A DNA stretch of 64,000 bases from the NCBI RefSeq assembly GCF_007991735.1, contig NZ_BJYX01000012.1, forward strand, positions 1 to 64,000. Direction: 5' to 3'. Numbering within the stretch: the first letter of the stretch is position 1; each line of letters opens with the position of its first letter. The translations under genes were made by a program, and so were the position numbers. Source of the stretch: Terrabacter aerolatus (GTDB lineage Bacteria; Actinomycetota; Actinomycetes; Actinomycetales; Dermatophilaceae). Below the pieces are notes generated by a model. The model did not search any database. It saw nothing but the letters and a program-made list of their open reading frames with translations, and had not been told where the DNA came from. Below are positions 50,470 to 59,492 of the stretch, in pieces.

Positions 50470-51981
50470 ATGACGACGCAGACCGCCACCCGCGCCGCGC
50501 CGCGCGCGCGCATCCTGCCTGCCGCGCCGCCCCGGCGCTACCTCGTCCCGGCCACCCTCGCCGTCGCGTTCCTCGTCACGAGCGCCGTCGCCCAGGCCGT
50601 GACGCCCTTCATCCGGCAGGACGACTGGCCCTTCCTGCTCCCCGACGGCACCCAGGGCGTGCTCCCGCCCGCCTACTACAACAGCAGCGAGGGCCGCTGG
50701 CTCAACACCCTGTGGTGGCAGCTGATCGGTCAGCACGGCACCCCCACGACCGCCGCGATGACGTATGCCGTGGGCTACCTCGCGCTCGTCGCCGGCGTCT
50801 GGCGGGTGCTGCACCTCTCCGGCGTCCGCCCCCGTCCCGTCGCGGACGTGCTCCTCGGCGTCGCGCTCTACGCGTCGAGCGTCTGGGTGCAGCTCGTCTA
50901 CTGGCCCGGCGCCCTGACGCCGTCCGTCCTCGTCGGCGCCGCCGCGGTGTGGCTGCTGCCGTGGGCGGTGCGCTCACGCGCGCGCCTCGGCCTCTGGCTT
51001 CTCGTCGCGGAGTCGGCTGCCGTCATGACCTATCCGCCGGTCGGCGTCGTGCTGCTCGTCGTCACGGTCGTCTGCCTGCGTGACGCGCCCTGGCGGCGCG
51101 TGCTCGCCGTCGTCGTCGCCTGGGTCGCCGCCTTCGCGGTCGGGGTCGGCATCAGCTACACCCTCAACCTCGTGCTCAACGGCCACTTCGGCCTCGAGTT
51201 CCCGGCCTGGCGCCAGTCCAACCCGCTGACGTCCGTGGGCGCCCTCGTCACCAACACCGGGCGGTGGCTCTCGGCGGTCGGTCAGATGTGGTCGGCGCAG
51301 TGGTGGGTGGCCGCCGTCGCGCTCGTGGCCGTCGTCCTCGGCTGGCGCGACGCCGTCGTGCGCCCCCGGCTGCAGCGCGTCCTCCTCGCCTTCGCCGTCG
51401 CCTGTGGGCTCGACGCCGCGCAGACCCTCGCGACCGGCATCGTCACCGAGGCCCGCGGACAGCTGTGGACGTGGCTGCTCGCCGTCGTGCCCGCCGCCCT
51501 GCTCCTGCTCGACCGGCGGGGCGAGCGTCACCCCCGGGAGGACGCCCCCGGCGTCCGCCGCCTGACGACCGAGCACGTCGCGACGGCGCTGCTCGCGGTT
51601 CTCGCCGTCGCCGGCGTGCTCTCGTGGCGCTCCGACATCGGGGCGCACCAGGCGACCCGCCTGCAGTTCGCCGCGATCGCCGAGCAGGCCACGGCGCACG
51701 CGCCCGGCACCGACATGGCGACCGTCGTGATGTACCAGGACCCTGCGCTGAAGCACACGCGCGACGGACGCCTCATCGCGAGCACCCTCGTCATGGCCGT
51801 GCGCCAGCAGACCGGCGGCATCCTGCCCCGGTGGTGCCGTGGCGACGAGTGCGCCGAGCTCGCCGCCCGAGCCCCCACCGGCCCGGTCATCAGGCTCGAC
51901 AGCCCCGCCGGGTTCAGCCACGTCATGGGCATCGTCGTGCCCACCCCGCCGCTCTGGGTCTCGGCGCCCCCGGTCGGGTAG
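50470..51981 (+). CDS. Polytopic membrane protein, GtrII-like glucosyltransferase candidate
   Basis: A 503-residue protein with about ten or eleven hydrophobic helices. An acidic pair after the first helix (FIRQDDWPFLLP) and NSSEGRWLNTLWWQL recall GtrII-type and related GT-C membrane glycosyltransferases, which move sugar from a lipid carrier at the outer face. After the last helix (about residue 380) is an extracytoplasmic domain of about 110 residues with two cysteines (PRWCRGDECAEL). The assignment is a resemblance, not a firm family match. The ATG at 50470 is chosen over an in-frame GTG at 50449. Confidence 0.6.
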   Translation: MTTQTATRAAPRARILPAAPPRRYLVPATLAVAFLVTSAVAQAVTPFIRQDDWPFLLPDGTQGVLPPAYYNSSEGRWLNTLWWQLIGQHGTPTTAAMTYAVGYLALVAGVWRVLHLSGVRPRPVADVLLGVALYASSVWVQLVYWPGALTPSVLVGAAAVWLLPWAVRSRARLGLWLLVAESAAVMTYPPVGVVLLVVTVVCLRDAPWRRVLAVVVAWVAAFAVGVGISYTLNLVLNGHFGLEFPAWRQSNPLTSVGALVTNTGRWLSAVGQMWSAQWWVAAVALVAVVLGWRDAVVRPRLQRVLLAFAVACGLDAAQTLATGIVTEARGQLWTWLLAVVPAALLLLDRRGERHPREDAPGVRRLTTEHVATALLAVLAVAGVLSWRSDIGAHQATRLQFAAIAEQATAHAPGTDMATVVMYQDPALKHTRDGRLIASTLVMAVRQQTGGILPRWCRGDECAELAARAPTGPVIRLDSPAGFSHVMGIVVPTPPLWVSAPPVG

Positions 51982-52049
51982 GTCCACGACTAGCCTTGCC
52001 GGAGAACGCGCGGCACGCGCACGGTCAACGGCGGAGCGGGAGGGTGGTC

Positions 52050-52511
52050 ATGGCATACGACGTCGACTTCACGGAGGTCTCGACCGTCGGGCTGGAGTCC
52101 TCGCCCGCGGCGGAGGCGCTGGCCGGCCTGCGTGCCAACGAGGCCCGCTACTTCAAGAACAAGTACGACCACACCTTCAGCACCGAACCCGCCGACGAGG
52201 CCGCCGACGTCGTCAACCACGTCGGCCGGATCCTCGACGAGGAGCGTGGCATCGTCATCGCGTCGCCGGCGCTCGAGGCGACGCAGTTCGAGGTCGAGGG
52301 CGTGCGCTGGTCCTACGTCTTCTACGAGTCCGGCCTGTCGATCAACGTCCTGTGGACGCTCGCCGAGGGCGGCAAGCGCGCCGTCGGCTTCAAGCTCTCG
52401 GACGGCATGGAGGTCCCCGACGAGCTGGCGGCCTTCAAGTTCGCCCGGCAGAAGTCCAAGCTGGCCGGGACGATCCGCGGCTCCTACTTCGTCATCAAGG
52501 GCGACTACTGA
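52050..52511 (+). CDS. Hypothetical soluble protein
   Basis: A 153-residue protein without signal or membrane segments, starting at the ATG at 52050 after GGGAGGG. It has a charged, aromatic-rich sequence (ARYFKNKYDHTF, RWSYVFYESGLSINVLW) and a basic C-terminus (KFARQKSKLAGTIRGSYF). No family is recognised. It follows the GtrII-like gene by 68 bp on the same strand and is convergent with the sugar permease, with a terminator between. Confidence 0.65.
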   Translation: MAYDVDFTEVSTVGLESSPAAEALAGLRANEARYFKNKYDHTFSTEPADEAADVVNHVGRILDEERGIVIASPALEATQFEVEGVRWSYVFYESGLSINVLWTLAEGGKRAVGFKLSDGMEVPDELAAFKFARQKSKLAGTIRGSYFVIKGDY

Positions 52512-52515
52512 GCCT

Positions 52516-52541
52516 CGGCGCCCGGGTCGCCCCGGGCGCCG
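52516..52541. terminator. Bidirectional 11-bp hairpin terminator
   Basis: CGGCGCCCGGG and CCCGGGCGCCG pair perfectly around TCGC, in the 33-bp gap between convergent genes. Confidence 0.7.
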
Positions 52542-52544
52542 CTG

Positions 52545-53444
52545 CTACTTGACCGAGCCGGCGGTGAGGCCGCCGACGAGGTGCTTCTCGATGACGGCGA
52601 AGAGGATGACGACCGGCACGACGGCGATGACCGAGGCCGCGAAGAGCTGGTCCCAGTGCTGCTCGTAGCCGGTGATGTAGGCCCGCATGCCCACCGTCAG
52701 CGGCTTCTTGTCGTCGTCGATCATCAGCGTCAGCGCCACGACGTACTCGTTCCACGCCGCGATGAAGGTGAAGATCGTCGCCGTGACGAGGCCCGGCAGG
52801 GTCAGCGGCAGCATGACCCGGCGCAGGATCTGCAGTCGGCTCGCGCCGTCGAGCGCCGCGGCCTCCTCGACCTCGAGCGGGATCGAGGAGAAGAAGCCGT
52901 GCAGGATCCAGATCGCGAAGGCGAGGTTGAACGCCGCGTTCGTGAGGATCAGCGCCCCGTAGGTGTTGATCATGTTGAGCTCGAAGAACTGCCGGTAGAG
53001 GCCCACGACGAGCGAGGTCGGCGCGAACATCTGCGTCACGAGCACGAGCAGCAGGAACGCGCCGCGGCCCGGGAAGCGGTGGCGGGCCGTCATGAACGCC
53101 GCCGGGATCGCGACGACGATGACGATCGCCGTCGAGCCGGCCGCGATGATGAGCGAGGTCTTGAGCCAGTTGAGGAAGCGCTCGTCGCCGAGGATCTGGG
53201 CGTAGGTGTCCCACTGCCACACCTTCGGCAGGAAGGTCGGCGGCGTGCTCTTGACGTCGGTGCTCGTGCGCAGCGAGTCGAGCACCATGACGAGGTAGGG
53301 CGCGAGGAAGACGAGCGCGACGAGGACACCCCCGATCGCCATCAGGGTGCGCCTGCGGCGACGCGGGTCGGTCGTGTGCACCCGGTTGCCCTGCGGCGGA
53401 GGGGCGTCCGGCCGCACCGGCGCGGCAGCCGTCGTCGTGCTCAT
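52545..53444 (-). CDS. Sugar ABC transporter permease, MalG type
   Basis: A 299-residue permease of a carbohydrate importer. After a basic N-terminus come six helices; the coupling loop is EVEEAAALDGASRLQILRRV. It overlaps the upstream MalF-type gene as ATGA. The operon has no ATPase, as with the first MalEFG-type set in this window, so both may share an ATPase encoded elsewhere. Confidence 0.92.
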   Translation of the reverse strand: MSTTTAAAPVRPDAPPPQGNRVHTTDPRRRRRTLMAIGGVLVALVFLAPYLVMVLDSLRTSTDVKSTPPTFLPKVWQWDTYAQILGDERFLNWLKTSLIIAAGSTAIVIVVAIPAAFMTARHRFPGRGAFLLLVLVTQMFAPTSLVVGLYRQFFELNMINTYGALILTNAAFNLAFAIWILHGFFSSIPLEVEEAAALDGASRLQILRRVMLPLTLPGLVTATIFTFIAAWNEYVVALTLMIDDDKKPLTVGMRAYITGYEQHWDQLFAASVIAVVPVVILFAVIEKHLVGGLTAGSVK

Positions 53445-54436
53445 CGGCTCGTCTCCTCGCGCCAGTTGATGATCTTGAGGTAGATCCCCACGACGACGAG
53501 GATCAGCACGACGTTGAAGATGCCCGCCGCCGCCGACATGCCCACGTCCTTCTCCTGGCTCTTGAAGGCCAGCTTGTACATGAACGTGATCGTCGTGTCG
53601 TGCAGGTAGCCCGGGTTGCGGTCGTTGAGGGTGTAGACGATCGGGAAGCTGTTGAAGACGTAGATGACGTTGAGCACCGTCGCGATCATCAGCGCCGGAC
53701 GCATGAGCGGCAGCGTGATGTTCCGGTAGCGCTGCCACGGGCTCGCGCCGTCGACCGTCGCCGCCTCCATGACGTCCTCGGGGATGGCACCGAGCCCGGC
53801 GATGAAGACGAAGATCGTGAACGGCAGCGACACGAAGACGCCGACGACGACCATCGAGAACATCGTCCAGCTGTCGTCGCCGAGGAAGTCGATCGGCTGC
53901 CCGATGAGGTGCAGCGAGAGCAGGACGTGGTTGATGATCCCGTAGTTGTAGTCGTAGAGCAGGACGAACAGCTGGCTCGTGATCACGAGCGAGGCCGCCC
54001 ACGGGATGATGACGGCCCACCGCACGAAGCGGCGGCCCGGGAAGCTCTTGCTGAGGAACTGCGCCAGCGCCAGGCTCAGCACGATCGTGATCGCCACGAC
54101 CGCGACGACCCACACGACGGTGTTGCGCAGGACCGTGCCGAGGTCCGGGTGCTCGAGGACCTTCGTGTAGTTGGTCCAGCCGGCGTCGCCCTTGCGCAGC
54201 CCCGTGATCGAGTACTCACCGCGCGAGGCGTCGAAGAGCTTGATCGCGGGGTAGAGCACGACGCCGAGGATGAGCGCGAGGGCCGGCGCGAGCCACAGCA
54301 GCGCCACGAGGGGGTGGACCTGGCCGATGCGGCCGGCCCGGCGACGACGGCCCGCGCGTGACGGCATACGGGAACGGCCCCGCCCCGACCCCGCCGTGGT
54401 GGCGGGGTCGGGGGTCACCGTGGTGCTCTCGGTCAT
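53441..54436 (-). CDS. Sugar ABC transporter permease, MalF type
   Basis: A 331-residue permease with a basic, disordered N-terminus (about 40 residues), then six helices from LVALLWLAPALALILGVVLY onward. The coupling loop is DVMEAATVDGASPWQRYRNI. The ATG at 54436 lies 14 bp after the binding-protein stop. It forms the channel with the MalG-type protein. Confidence 0.92.
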   Translation of the reverse strand: MTESTTVTPDPATTAGSGRGRSRMPSRAGRRRRAGRIGQVHPLVALLWLAPALALILGVVLYPAIKLFDASRGEYSITGLRKGDAGWTNYTKVLEHPDLGTVLRNTVVWVVAVVAITIVLSLALAQFLSKSFPGRRFVRWAVIIPWAASLVITSQLFVLLYDYNYGIINHVLLSLHLIGQPIDFLGDDSWTMFSMVVVGVFVSLPFTIFVFIAGLGAIPEDVMEAATVDGASPWQRYRNITLPLMRPALMIATVLNVIYVFNSFPIVYTLNDRNPGYLHDTTITFMYKLAFKSQEKDVGMSAAAGIFNVVLILVVVGIYLKIINWREETSR

Positions 54437-54450
54437 CGGGGGCGTGTGCC

Positions 54451-55713
54451 TCAGCCGCCGTTCTCGGCGGTCTTCTGCAGACCGTCGAGGGTGGCCTTGG
54501 GGGAGCCGTTGATGCCGCCGCCGAGGTTCTGCTGGACGGCGAGCTTGACCTTGTCCCACGTCGGGTCGTCGGTCGGGGTCAGCTGCGCGTTCGGCAGGGT
54601 GTCGAGGTAGACCTTGAGCTTCGGGTCGCTCTGGAACTGCTGGACGCCCGACTTCGTGACGGGGAGGAAGCCCTCGGCCTTGATGAACGTGTTGACCTGG
54701 TCGGGCTGGTAGTAGAGGTCGTAGAAGGCCTTGACCGCCTTCTCGTTGCCCGGCTTCTTGAAGGCCATGAGGTAGTCGGTGACGCCGAAGGTCTTGCTCG
54801 GCGAGCCGTCGTTGGACGGGAAGGGCGCGACGCCGTAGTCGACCTTCTTGTCGGCGTCGAGGGCACCGGCCAGCGGGCTGAAGCCGATGACCATACCGGC
54901 CTTGCCGGACTTGAAGAGGTCGAAGGCATCGGCGCGGTTGGTGCGGGCCGGGTTGTTCTGCGTGACCTTCTCGTCAGCGAGCTTCTTGAGGAAGGTCAGC
55001 GTCTCGACGTTCTTGTCGGAGTTGATCGTCCACTTCGTGCCGTCCTTCCACGTGCCGCCGTTGTTGAACAGCCACATGGAGAACTCGCCCTGCGACTCCT
55101 CGGGGCCGAGCGGGAGGGCGTAGCCGACGTTGCCGTTGCCGAGCGCGGTGATCTTCTTCGCGTCGTCCTCGAGCTCGGCCCACGTCTTCGGCGGCTCGTT
55201 GATGCCGGCCTGCTTGAAGAGCGTCTTGTTGTAGAAGAAGGCGCGCGCCGAGGACAGGTCGGGGAAGCCGTAGAACTTGCCCTGGTAGGTGCCGTACTTG
55301 ACGAACGTGTCGAGGATGTCGCTCTTGACGGCGGCAGGCAGCACGGTGTCGGAGTCGTAGAGCAGGCCGTCCTTGGCATAGCTCGCGTAGGCGTTGAGGT
55401 TGAGGATGTCCGGCGCCTGGTTGTTCTGGATCATCGTCGAGGACTGCTGGTCGATGTTGTCCCAGCTGACGACCTGGACGTCCAGGGTGTAGCCCGTCTT
55501 CTGGTTGTACGTCTTGGCGAACGCATCCCAGAACGCCTTGGTGTGGTCCTTGGAGTACTCGGCCGCGACGAGCTTGATCGTCTTGACCTCCTGGCCGCTG
55601 CCCCCGCTCGCGCCTGCGCTCGTGCCGGCGCCGGTGCCCCCGCCGCACGCGCCGAGGGCCAGGCCTGCGATGGCCACGCCCGCGACGACCACGGACTTCT
55701 TCGTCGACGTCAT
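54451..55713 (-). CDS. Sugar-binding lipoprotein of ABC importer (family 1)
   Basis: A 420-residue binding protein with a signal peptide and lipobox (LGAC), a short Gly/Ser spacer and a MalE-like fold. It heads the importer operon, transcribed away from nothing else in the 158-bp upstream region, which carries a palindrome and the GAGCAAT word shared with the other promoters of this locus. The ligand is likely an amino sugar or oligosaccharide feeding the SIS/aldolase pathway next door; this is inferred from context. Confidence 0.92.
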   Translation of the reverse strand: MTSTKKSVVVAGVAIAGLALGACGGGTGAGTSAGASGGSGQEVKTIKLVAAEYSKDHTKAFWDAFAKTYNQKTGYTLDVQVVSWDNIDQQSSTMIQNNQAPDILNLNAYASYAKDGLLYDSDTVLPAAVKSDILDTFVKYGTYQGKFYGFPDLSSARAFFYNKTLFKQAGINEPPKTWAELEDDAKKITALGNGNVGYALPLGPEESQGEFSMWLFNNGGTWKDGTKWTINSDKNVETLTFLKKLADEKVTQNNPARTNRADAFDLFKSGKAGMVIGFSPLAGALDADKKVDYGVAPFPSNDGSPSKTFGVTDYLMAFKKPGNEKAVKAFYDLYYQPDQVNTFIKAEGFLPVTKSGVQQFQSDPKLKVYLDTLPNAQLTPTDDPTWDKVKLAVQQNLGGGINGSPKATLDGLQKTAENGG

Positions 55714-55811
55714 GTCTCTCCTTGGTTCGGTGCCGGGGTGCTGGCGGCGCGGTGACGCGCCGACCCGGCCACGGTGACGCCCAACCTAGAGCGGCATTCG
55801 GGTGTCCGCAA

Positions 55812-55847
55812 GAGCAATCTTGACTGAATCTCGGGTGATCCGATCAC
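55812..55847. promoter_or_regulatory. Candidate operator region upstream of the sugar importer
   Basis: GTGATC and GATCAC form a perfect 6-1-6 palindrome at 55835-55847, and GAGCAATC lies at 55812-55819. The octamer recurs upstream of the ROK kinase operon (60412-60419), and with one change (GAGCAATG) between the DeoR and AgaS-like genes (56696-56703). It may be the DeoR binding word. Confidence 0.4.
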
Positions 55848-55871
55848 AATCACGCAAAGGCGTGCTCGATG

Positions 55872-56672
55872 TCAGACCTCGTGGACCTGGACGCCCGCCG
55901 CCCGGAGCGCCTCGACCTCGGTGCGGTCTGCACCCACGCTAGTGACGAGGTGGTCGATGCGCTCGGCGGGACAGATCGAGGCGAAGGTGCGCATCCCGAG
56001 CTTCTCCGACGTCGCGACGCAGATCACCTGCTGCGCGCGCTCGATCATCGTGCGGATGATCGCGGCCTCCTCCTCGTGCCGACACGTCGCGCCCTCGCGG
56101 GCCGAGAGCGCGTTGACGCCGACGATGGCGACGTCGATCCAGAGCTGCTGGAGCACGAGGGTCGCGAGCGGACCGGTGACCTCGTAGGACTCGGGACGGG
56201 CGACGCCGCCGAGCGAGACGCACTGGACGTGCGGGCGCAGCACCGCCTCGGTCGCGATGTTGAGGGCGTTGGTGACGATGGTGATCTCGCCATCGGCGGC
56301 GAGGTCCTCGCGCGCGGTGATGGCCCGCGCCGTGGCGGTCGTCGTCGTGCCGCCGTTGAGGCCGATGACCTGGCCGGGCTCGACGAGGGCGGCCGCGGCC
56401 TCGGCGACGCGGGTGCGGTCGTCGTCCGCCATGCTGCTGCGGTAGCGGTAGGGCAGCTCGTAGGCGACGCTCGTCGCGACGACGCCGCCATGGTTGCGCG
56501 CGACGAGCTGGCGCTTGGCGAGCTCGGAGAAGTCGCGTCGGATCGTCGCCTCGCTGACGCCGAGCAGCTCGGCCGCCTCACCGACGCCGAGGCGGCCCGT
56601 GGTCGCGAGCCGGTCGAGCATGACCGACCAGCGGCTGGCGCGGTTGCGGGCGGGATCGGTCTCATCGGTCAC
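55872..56672 (-). CDS. DeoR-family transcriptional regulator
   Basis: A 266-residue repressor. The helix-turn-helix reads VGEAAELLGVSEATIRRDFSEL, and the DeoRC sensor domain shows GLNGGTTTTATARAI and VTNALNIATE, where sugar phosphates bind. The GTG at 56672 gives the normal family length. It is divergent from the SIS gene and convergent in strand with the importer, so it probably controls the whole sugar locus, released by a phosphorylated intermediate. The 128-bp divergent region holds a GAGCAATG word. Confidence 0.92.
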   Translation of the reverse strand: MTDETDPARNRASRWSVMLDRLATTGRLGVGEAAELLGVSEATIRRDFSELAKRQLVARNHGGVVATSVAYELPYRYRSSMADDDRTRVAEAAAALVEPGQVIGLNGGTTTTATARAITAREDLAADGEITIVTNALNIATEAVLRPHVQCVSLGGVARPESYEVTGPLATLVLQQLWIDVAIVGVNALSAREGATCRHEEEAAIIRTMIERAQQVICVATSEKLGMRTFASICPAERIDHLVTSVGADRTEVEALRAAGVQVHEV

Positions 56673-56695
56673 GCGCCGACGATACCGCGCACTTC

Positions 56696-56703
56696 GAGCA
56701 ATG
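56696..56703. promoter_or_regulatory. GAGCAAT word in the DeoR-SIS divergent region
   Basis: GAGCAATG lies 24 bp before the DeoR start and about 100 bp before the SIS gene start. It matches words in the two other promoter regions of the locus. Confidence 0.3.
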
Positions 56704-56800
56704 GACATGTGCATCTCTGCGCGTTTAGGGTTGGTTTCGCGCAGACACAAGCAGTGTGTCACCGGGCGACCGTCGCCCGCCGTCACCGTCGGGAGAGCCC

Positions 56801-57700
56801 ATGTCGCAGACCACCCACCTCGCCCAGGAGATCGCCACCCAGCCCGACGACTGGGAGCGCGTCGCCGGCCGCCTCGACGACATCGCCGGCCACCTGCCGC
56901 GACCCGGCGAGCGGGTCGCCACGATCGGGTGCGGCACGTCGTGGTTCATGGGCCAGGCGTATGCCGCCCGCCGCGAGGAGCTCGGACAGGGGCTCACCGA
57001 CGCGTATGCCGCCTCCGAGCACCGTCTCGCCCGTGGCTACGACCGCGTGGTGCTCATCTCCCGCTCCGGCACGACGACCGAGGTCATGGCCGTCGTCGAG
57101 GAGCTGCGCGCGGCCGGCACCCCGCACGTCTCGTTCGTCGCGACGTCGGGCACCCCCGTGGCCGAGCGCTCCGACGCCACAGTGCTGCTCGACGACGTCG
57201 ACGAGCAGAGCGTCGTGCAGACGCGCTTCGCCACGACGACCCTCGCGCTGCTGCGTGCCTCCCTCGGCGAGGACCTCGGGGCGGCGGCGGAGCAGGCCCG
57301 CGCGGTGCTCGCGGAGGACGCCGACACGGCATACGGCCCCCTCGTCGGGGCGGAGCAGGTGACCTTCCTCGGGCGCGGGTGGACCAACGGGATCGCCAAC
57401 GAGGCGGCGCTCAAGCTGCGCGAGTCGGCGCAGTTCTGGTCCGAGTCCTACCCGGCGATGGAGTACCGCCACGGCCCCATCAGCATCGCGGCGCCGGGGC
57501 GGGTCGTGTGGGCGTTCGGCGAGGTGCCGGAGGGGTTGCGCGAGCAGGTGGCGGCGACGGGAGCGCGGTTCGAGCACCGCGACATCGACCCTCTCGCCGA
57601 CCTCGTCCGGCTGCACCGCCTCTGCCTCGGCAAGGCCGACGCCGCCGGCCTCGACCCCGACGCCCCCCGCAACCTCACGAGAAGCATCGTCCTCACCTGA
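56801..57700 (+). CDS. SIS-domain sugar-phosphate isomerase/deaminase (AgaS-like)
   Basis: A 299-residue protein with two SIS domains: the first has IGCGTSWFMGQAYAARREE and VVLISRSGTTTE, the second FLGRGWTNGIANEAALKLRE and YPAMEYRHGPIS. The layout matches AgaS and related GlmS-isomerase-half proteins that convert an aminosugar 6-phosphate to a ketose phosphate and ammonia. The ATG at 56801 follows GGGAGAG. With the aldolase, LacC-like kinase and ROK kinase opposite, conversion of galactosamine 6-phosphate to tagatose 6-phosphate is the most economical role; fructoselysine- or glucosamine-phosphate substrates are alternatives. Confidence 0.88.
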   Translation: MSQTTHLAQEIATQPDDWERVAGRLDDIAGHLPRPGERVATIGCGTSWFMGQAYAARREELGQGLTDAYAASEHRLARGYDRVVLISRSGTTTEVMAVVEELRAAGTPHVSFVATSGTPVAERSDATVLLDDVDEQSVVQTRFATTTLALLRASLGEDLGAAAEQARAVLAEDADTAYGPLVGAEQVTFLGRGWTNGIANEAALKLRESAQFWSESYPAMEYRHGPISIAAPGRVVWAFGEVPEGLREQVAATGARFEHRDIDPLADLVRLHRLCLGKADAAGLDPDAPRNLTRSIVLT

Positions 57701-57710
57701 CCCGGTCAGG
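57696..57710. terminator. Palindrome over two convergent stop codons
   Basis: CCTGACC and GGTCAGG flank one central base and include both stop codons of the convergent SIS and aldolase genes. Folded with a five-base loop it is a short terminator-like hairpin. Confidence 0.35.
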
Positions 57711-58539
57711 GGTGGGCGAGGAGAGCCATCAGGCGGGCGGCCTCGTCGGTCACGGCTTCGCGGGCTGCTCCGAGGTACTTGCGCGTGTCGACCGTCGGCG
57801 ACTGCTCGAGCCGCTCGACCATGGCACGGGTGAACACCTGGTTGAGGTGGGTCGCGATGTTGACCTTCGTCATCCCCGCCTGCACCGCCGCGACGAGGCC
57901 CGCGTCGGGCACCCCGGACGAGCCGTGTAGCACCAGGGGCACCGGGACCGAGTCCCTCAGTGCCGCAATGAGATCCGTGTCGACCTCTGCCGTGCGGTCG
58001 GTCATCGCGTGGCTGCTCCCGACGGCGACGGCGAGCGCGTCGACCCGGGTGTCGGCGACGAAGCGAGCGGCGTCGGCCGGGTCGGTGCGCACCCCGGGGG
58101 CGTGCACGCCGTCCTTGCCACCGACCTCACCGAGCTCGGCCTCGACCGACACGCCGGCCGCGCGGCACAGGTCGACGACGCGCCTTGTCTCCGAACGGTT
58201 CTCGTCGTCGGGCAGCGTCGACCCGTCGAACATCACCGATGTCAGCCCGAGCCGGACCGCCTCCTCGACGAGGGTCACGTCCTCGGCGTGGTCGAGGTGC
58301 ACGACCACGGGTTGGGAGCAGGCGTCGGCGATGGCCAACGTCGCTGCCGCGAGCGGCGCCAAGGCGCCGTGGTAGCGCACGCAGTTCTCGGAGATCTGCA
58401 TGACGACCGGCAGGCCGACCCGCTCCGCTGCGGCGGCATACGCCTCGGCGTGCTCGAGCTGGATGACGTTGAAGGCCGCCACGGCCCGGCCGGCGGCGGA
58501 CGCCTCGGCGAGCACGGGCGTCAGTGCGGAACGGGTCAC
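57706..58539 (-). CDS. Class II tagatose/fructose-bisphosphate aldolase
   Basis: A 277-residue zinc aldolase that splits a ketose 1,6-bisphosphate into dihydroxyacetone phosphate and glyceraldehyde 3-phosphate. Zinc ligands are in VVHLDHAED, with GEVGGKDG, AVAVGSSHAM, LHGSSGVPD and NIATHLN as further family motifs. Its short length and context resemble GatY/KbaY tagatose-bisphosphate aldolases. The GTG at 58539 overlaps the kinase stop as GTGA, so kinase and aldolase are made together. Confidence 0.9.
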   Translation of the reverse strand: MTRSALTPVLAEASAAGRAVAAFNVIQLEHAEAYAAAAERVGLPVVMQISENCVRYHGALAPLAAATLAIADACSQPVVVHLDHAEDVTLVEEAVRLGLTSVMFDGSTLPDDENRSETRRVVDLCRAAGVSVEAELGEVGGKDGVHAPGVRTDPADAARFVADTRVDALAVAVGSSHAMTDRTAEVDTDLIAALRDSVPVPLVLHGSSGVPDAGLVAAVQAGMTKVNIATHLNQVFTRAMVERLEQSPTVDTRKYLGAAREAVTDEAARLMALLAHP

Positions 58540-59492
58540 GGACGGAGCTCCTCGATCTCGACAGCGGCGAGCAGGCGGTCGACGTCCGCCGGGTCGACCG
58601 ACCCGGCGACGGGCTGCAGCACCGCGGCCGCCGACCACGCCACCCCGCGGCGCAGCACGGCCGTCCACTCCTGCACCCCGCGCGGCAGGTCGCCGATCTC
58701 GTCGAGGTCGGCGGCGAGCGCCGCCGTGAGGGCGTCGCCGGCACCGGTCGGGTTGCCCGAGAGCGGACGCGGCAGGTAGGCGCGGAGCAGGACGTCGTCG
58801 TGTGCGAGGACGAGCCCGTTGGTGCCGTCGCTGATGACCGCGGCCCGCGCCCCGGCGGCCACGAGAGCGCGAGCCGCACCGGGCACCGACGGCACCTCAC
58901 CGCGACCGAGGCCGGTCAGGGTCTGCGCCGCCTCGACCCGGTTGGGCTTGACGAGGTCGGGGCCGAGGGCCAGGACGCGCGACAGGTGGACGCCGCTGAC
59001 GTCGAGGACGACGCGCAGGCCGGCCTCGTGGGCGAGTCGCACGAGACGGCGCACCAGCTCGGCATCCGTGCCGGGAGGGAAGCTGCCCGACACCGTCAGC
59101 ACCGACGCCTGGGGCGCGAGGGCAGCCACCTCGTCGATGACGCGGTCCCAGACCCGTTGCGACTGACCGACGCCGGGCTCGTTGAAGAGGGTCGCGCGGC
59201 CGCTCGCCTCGACGACCGCCACCGAACGCCGCGTCGGGCACGGTGAGGGCACGAGGCGGTGCGGCACCCGGCGCGCGGCGAGGTCGGAGCGGAAGAGGTC
59301 GATGTCGGTCCCGCCGGCCGGTGCCACCGCGACGGTCGGATGACCCATCGAGGAGAGCACCGCTGCGACGTTGAGGCCCTTGCCGCCGGCCCGCTCGCTC
59401 ACCGAGGCGACGCGGTGGGAGTCGCCGAGAGCGACGAAGGGCACGGCATACGTGATGTCGAGCGCGGGGTTGGGGGTGACGGTGACGATCAT
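58536..59492 (-). CDS. Hexose-phosphate kinase of the PfkB family (LacC/FruK-like)
   Basis: A 318-residue kinase. The start MIVTVTPNPALDITYAV and SERAGGKGLNVAAVLSSMG are typical of 1-phosphofructokinases and tagatose-6-phosphate kinases; the catalytic motif is NPTGAGDALTAALAADL. In this operon it would make tagatose (or fructose) bisphosphate for the aldolase that overlaps it downstream. It overlaps the ROK kinase gene upstream as ATGA. Confidence 0.9.
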   Translation of the reverse strand: MIVTVTPNPALDITYAVPFVALGDSHRVASVSERAGGKGLNVAAVLSSMGHPTVAVAPAGGTDIDLFRSDLAARRVPHRLVPSPCPTRRSVAVVEASGRATLFNEPGVGQSQRVWDRVIDEVAALAPQASVLTVSGSFPPGTDAELVRRLVRLAHEAGLRVVLDVSGVHLSRVLALGPDLVKPNRVEAAQTLTGLGRGEVPSVPGAARALVAAGARAAVISDGTNGLVLAHDDVLLRAYLPRPLSGNPTGAGDALTAALAADLDEIGDLPRGVQEWTAVLRRGVAWSAAAVLQPVAGSVDPADVDRLLAAVEIEELRP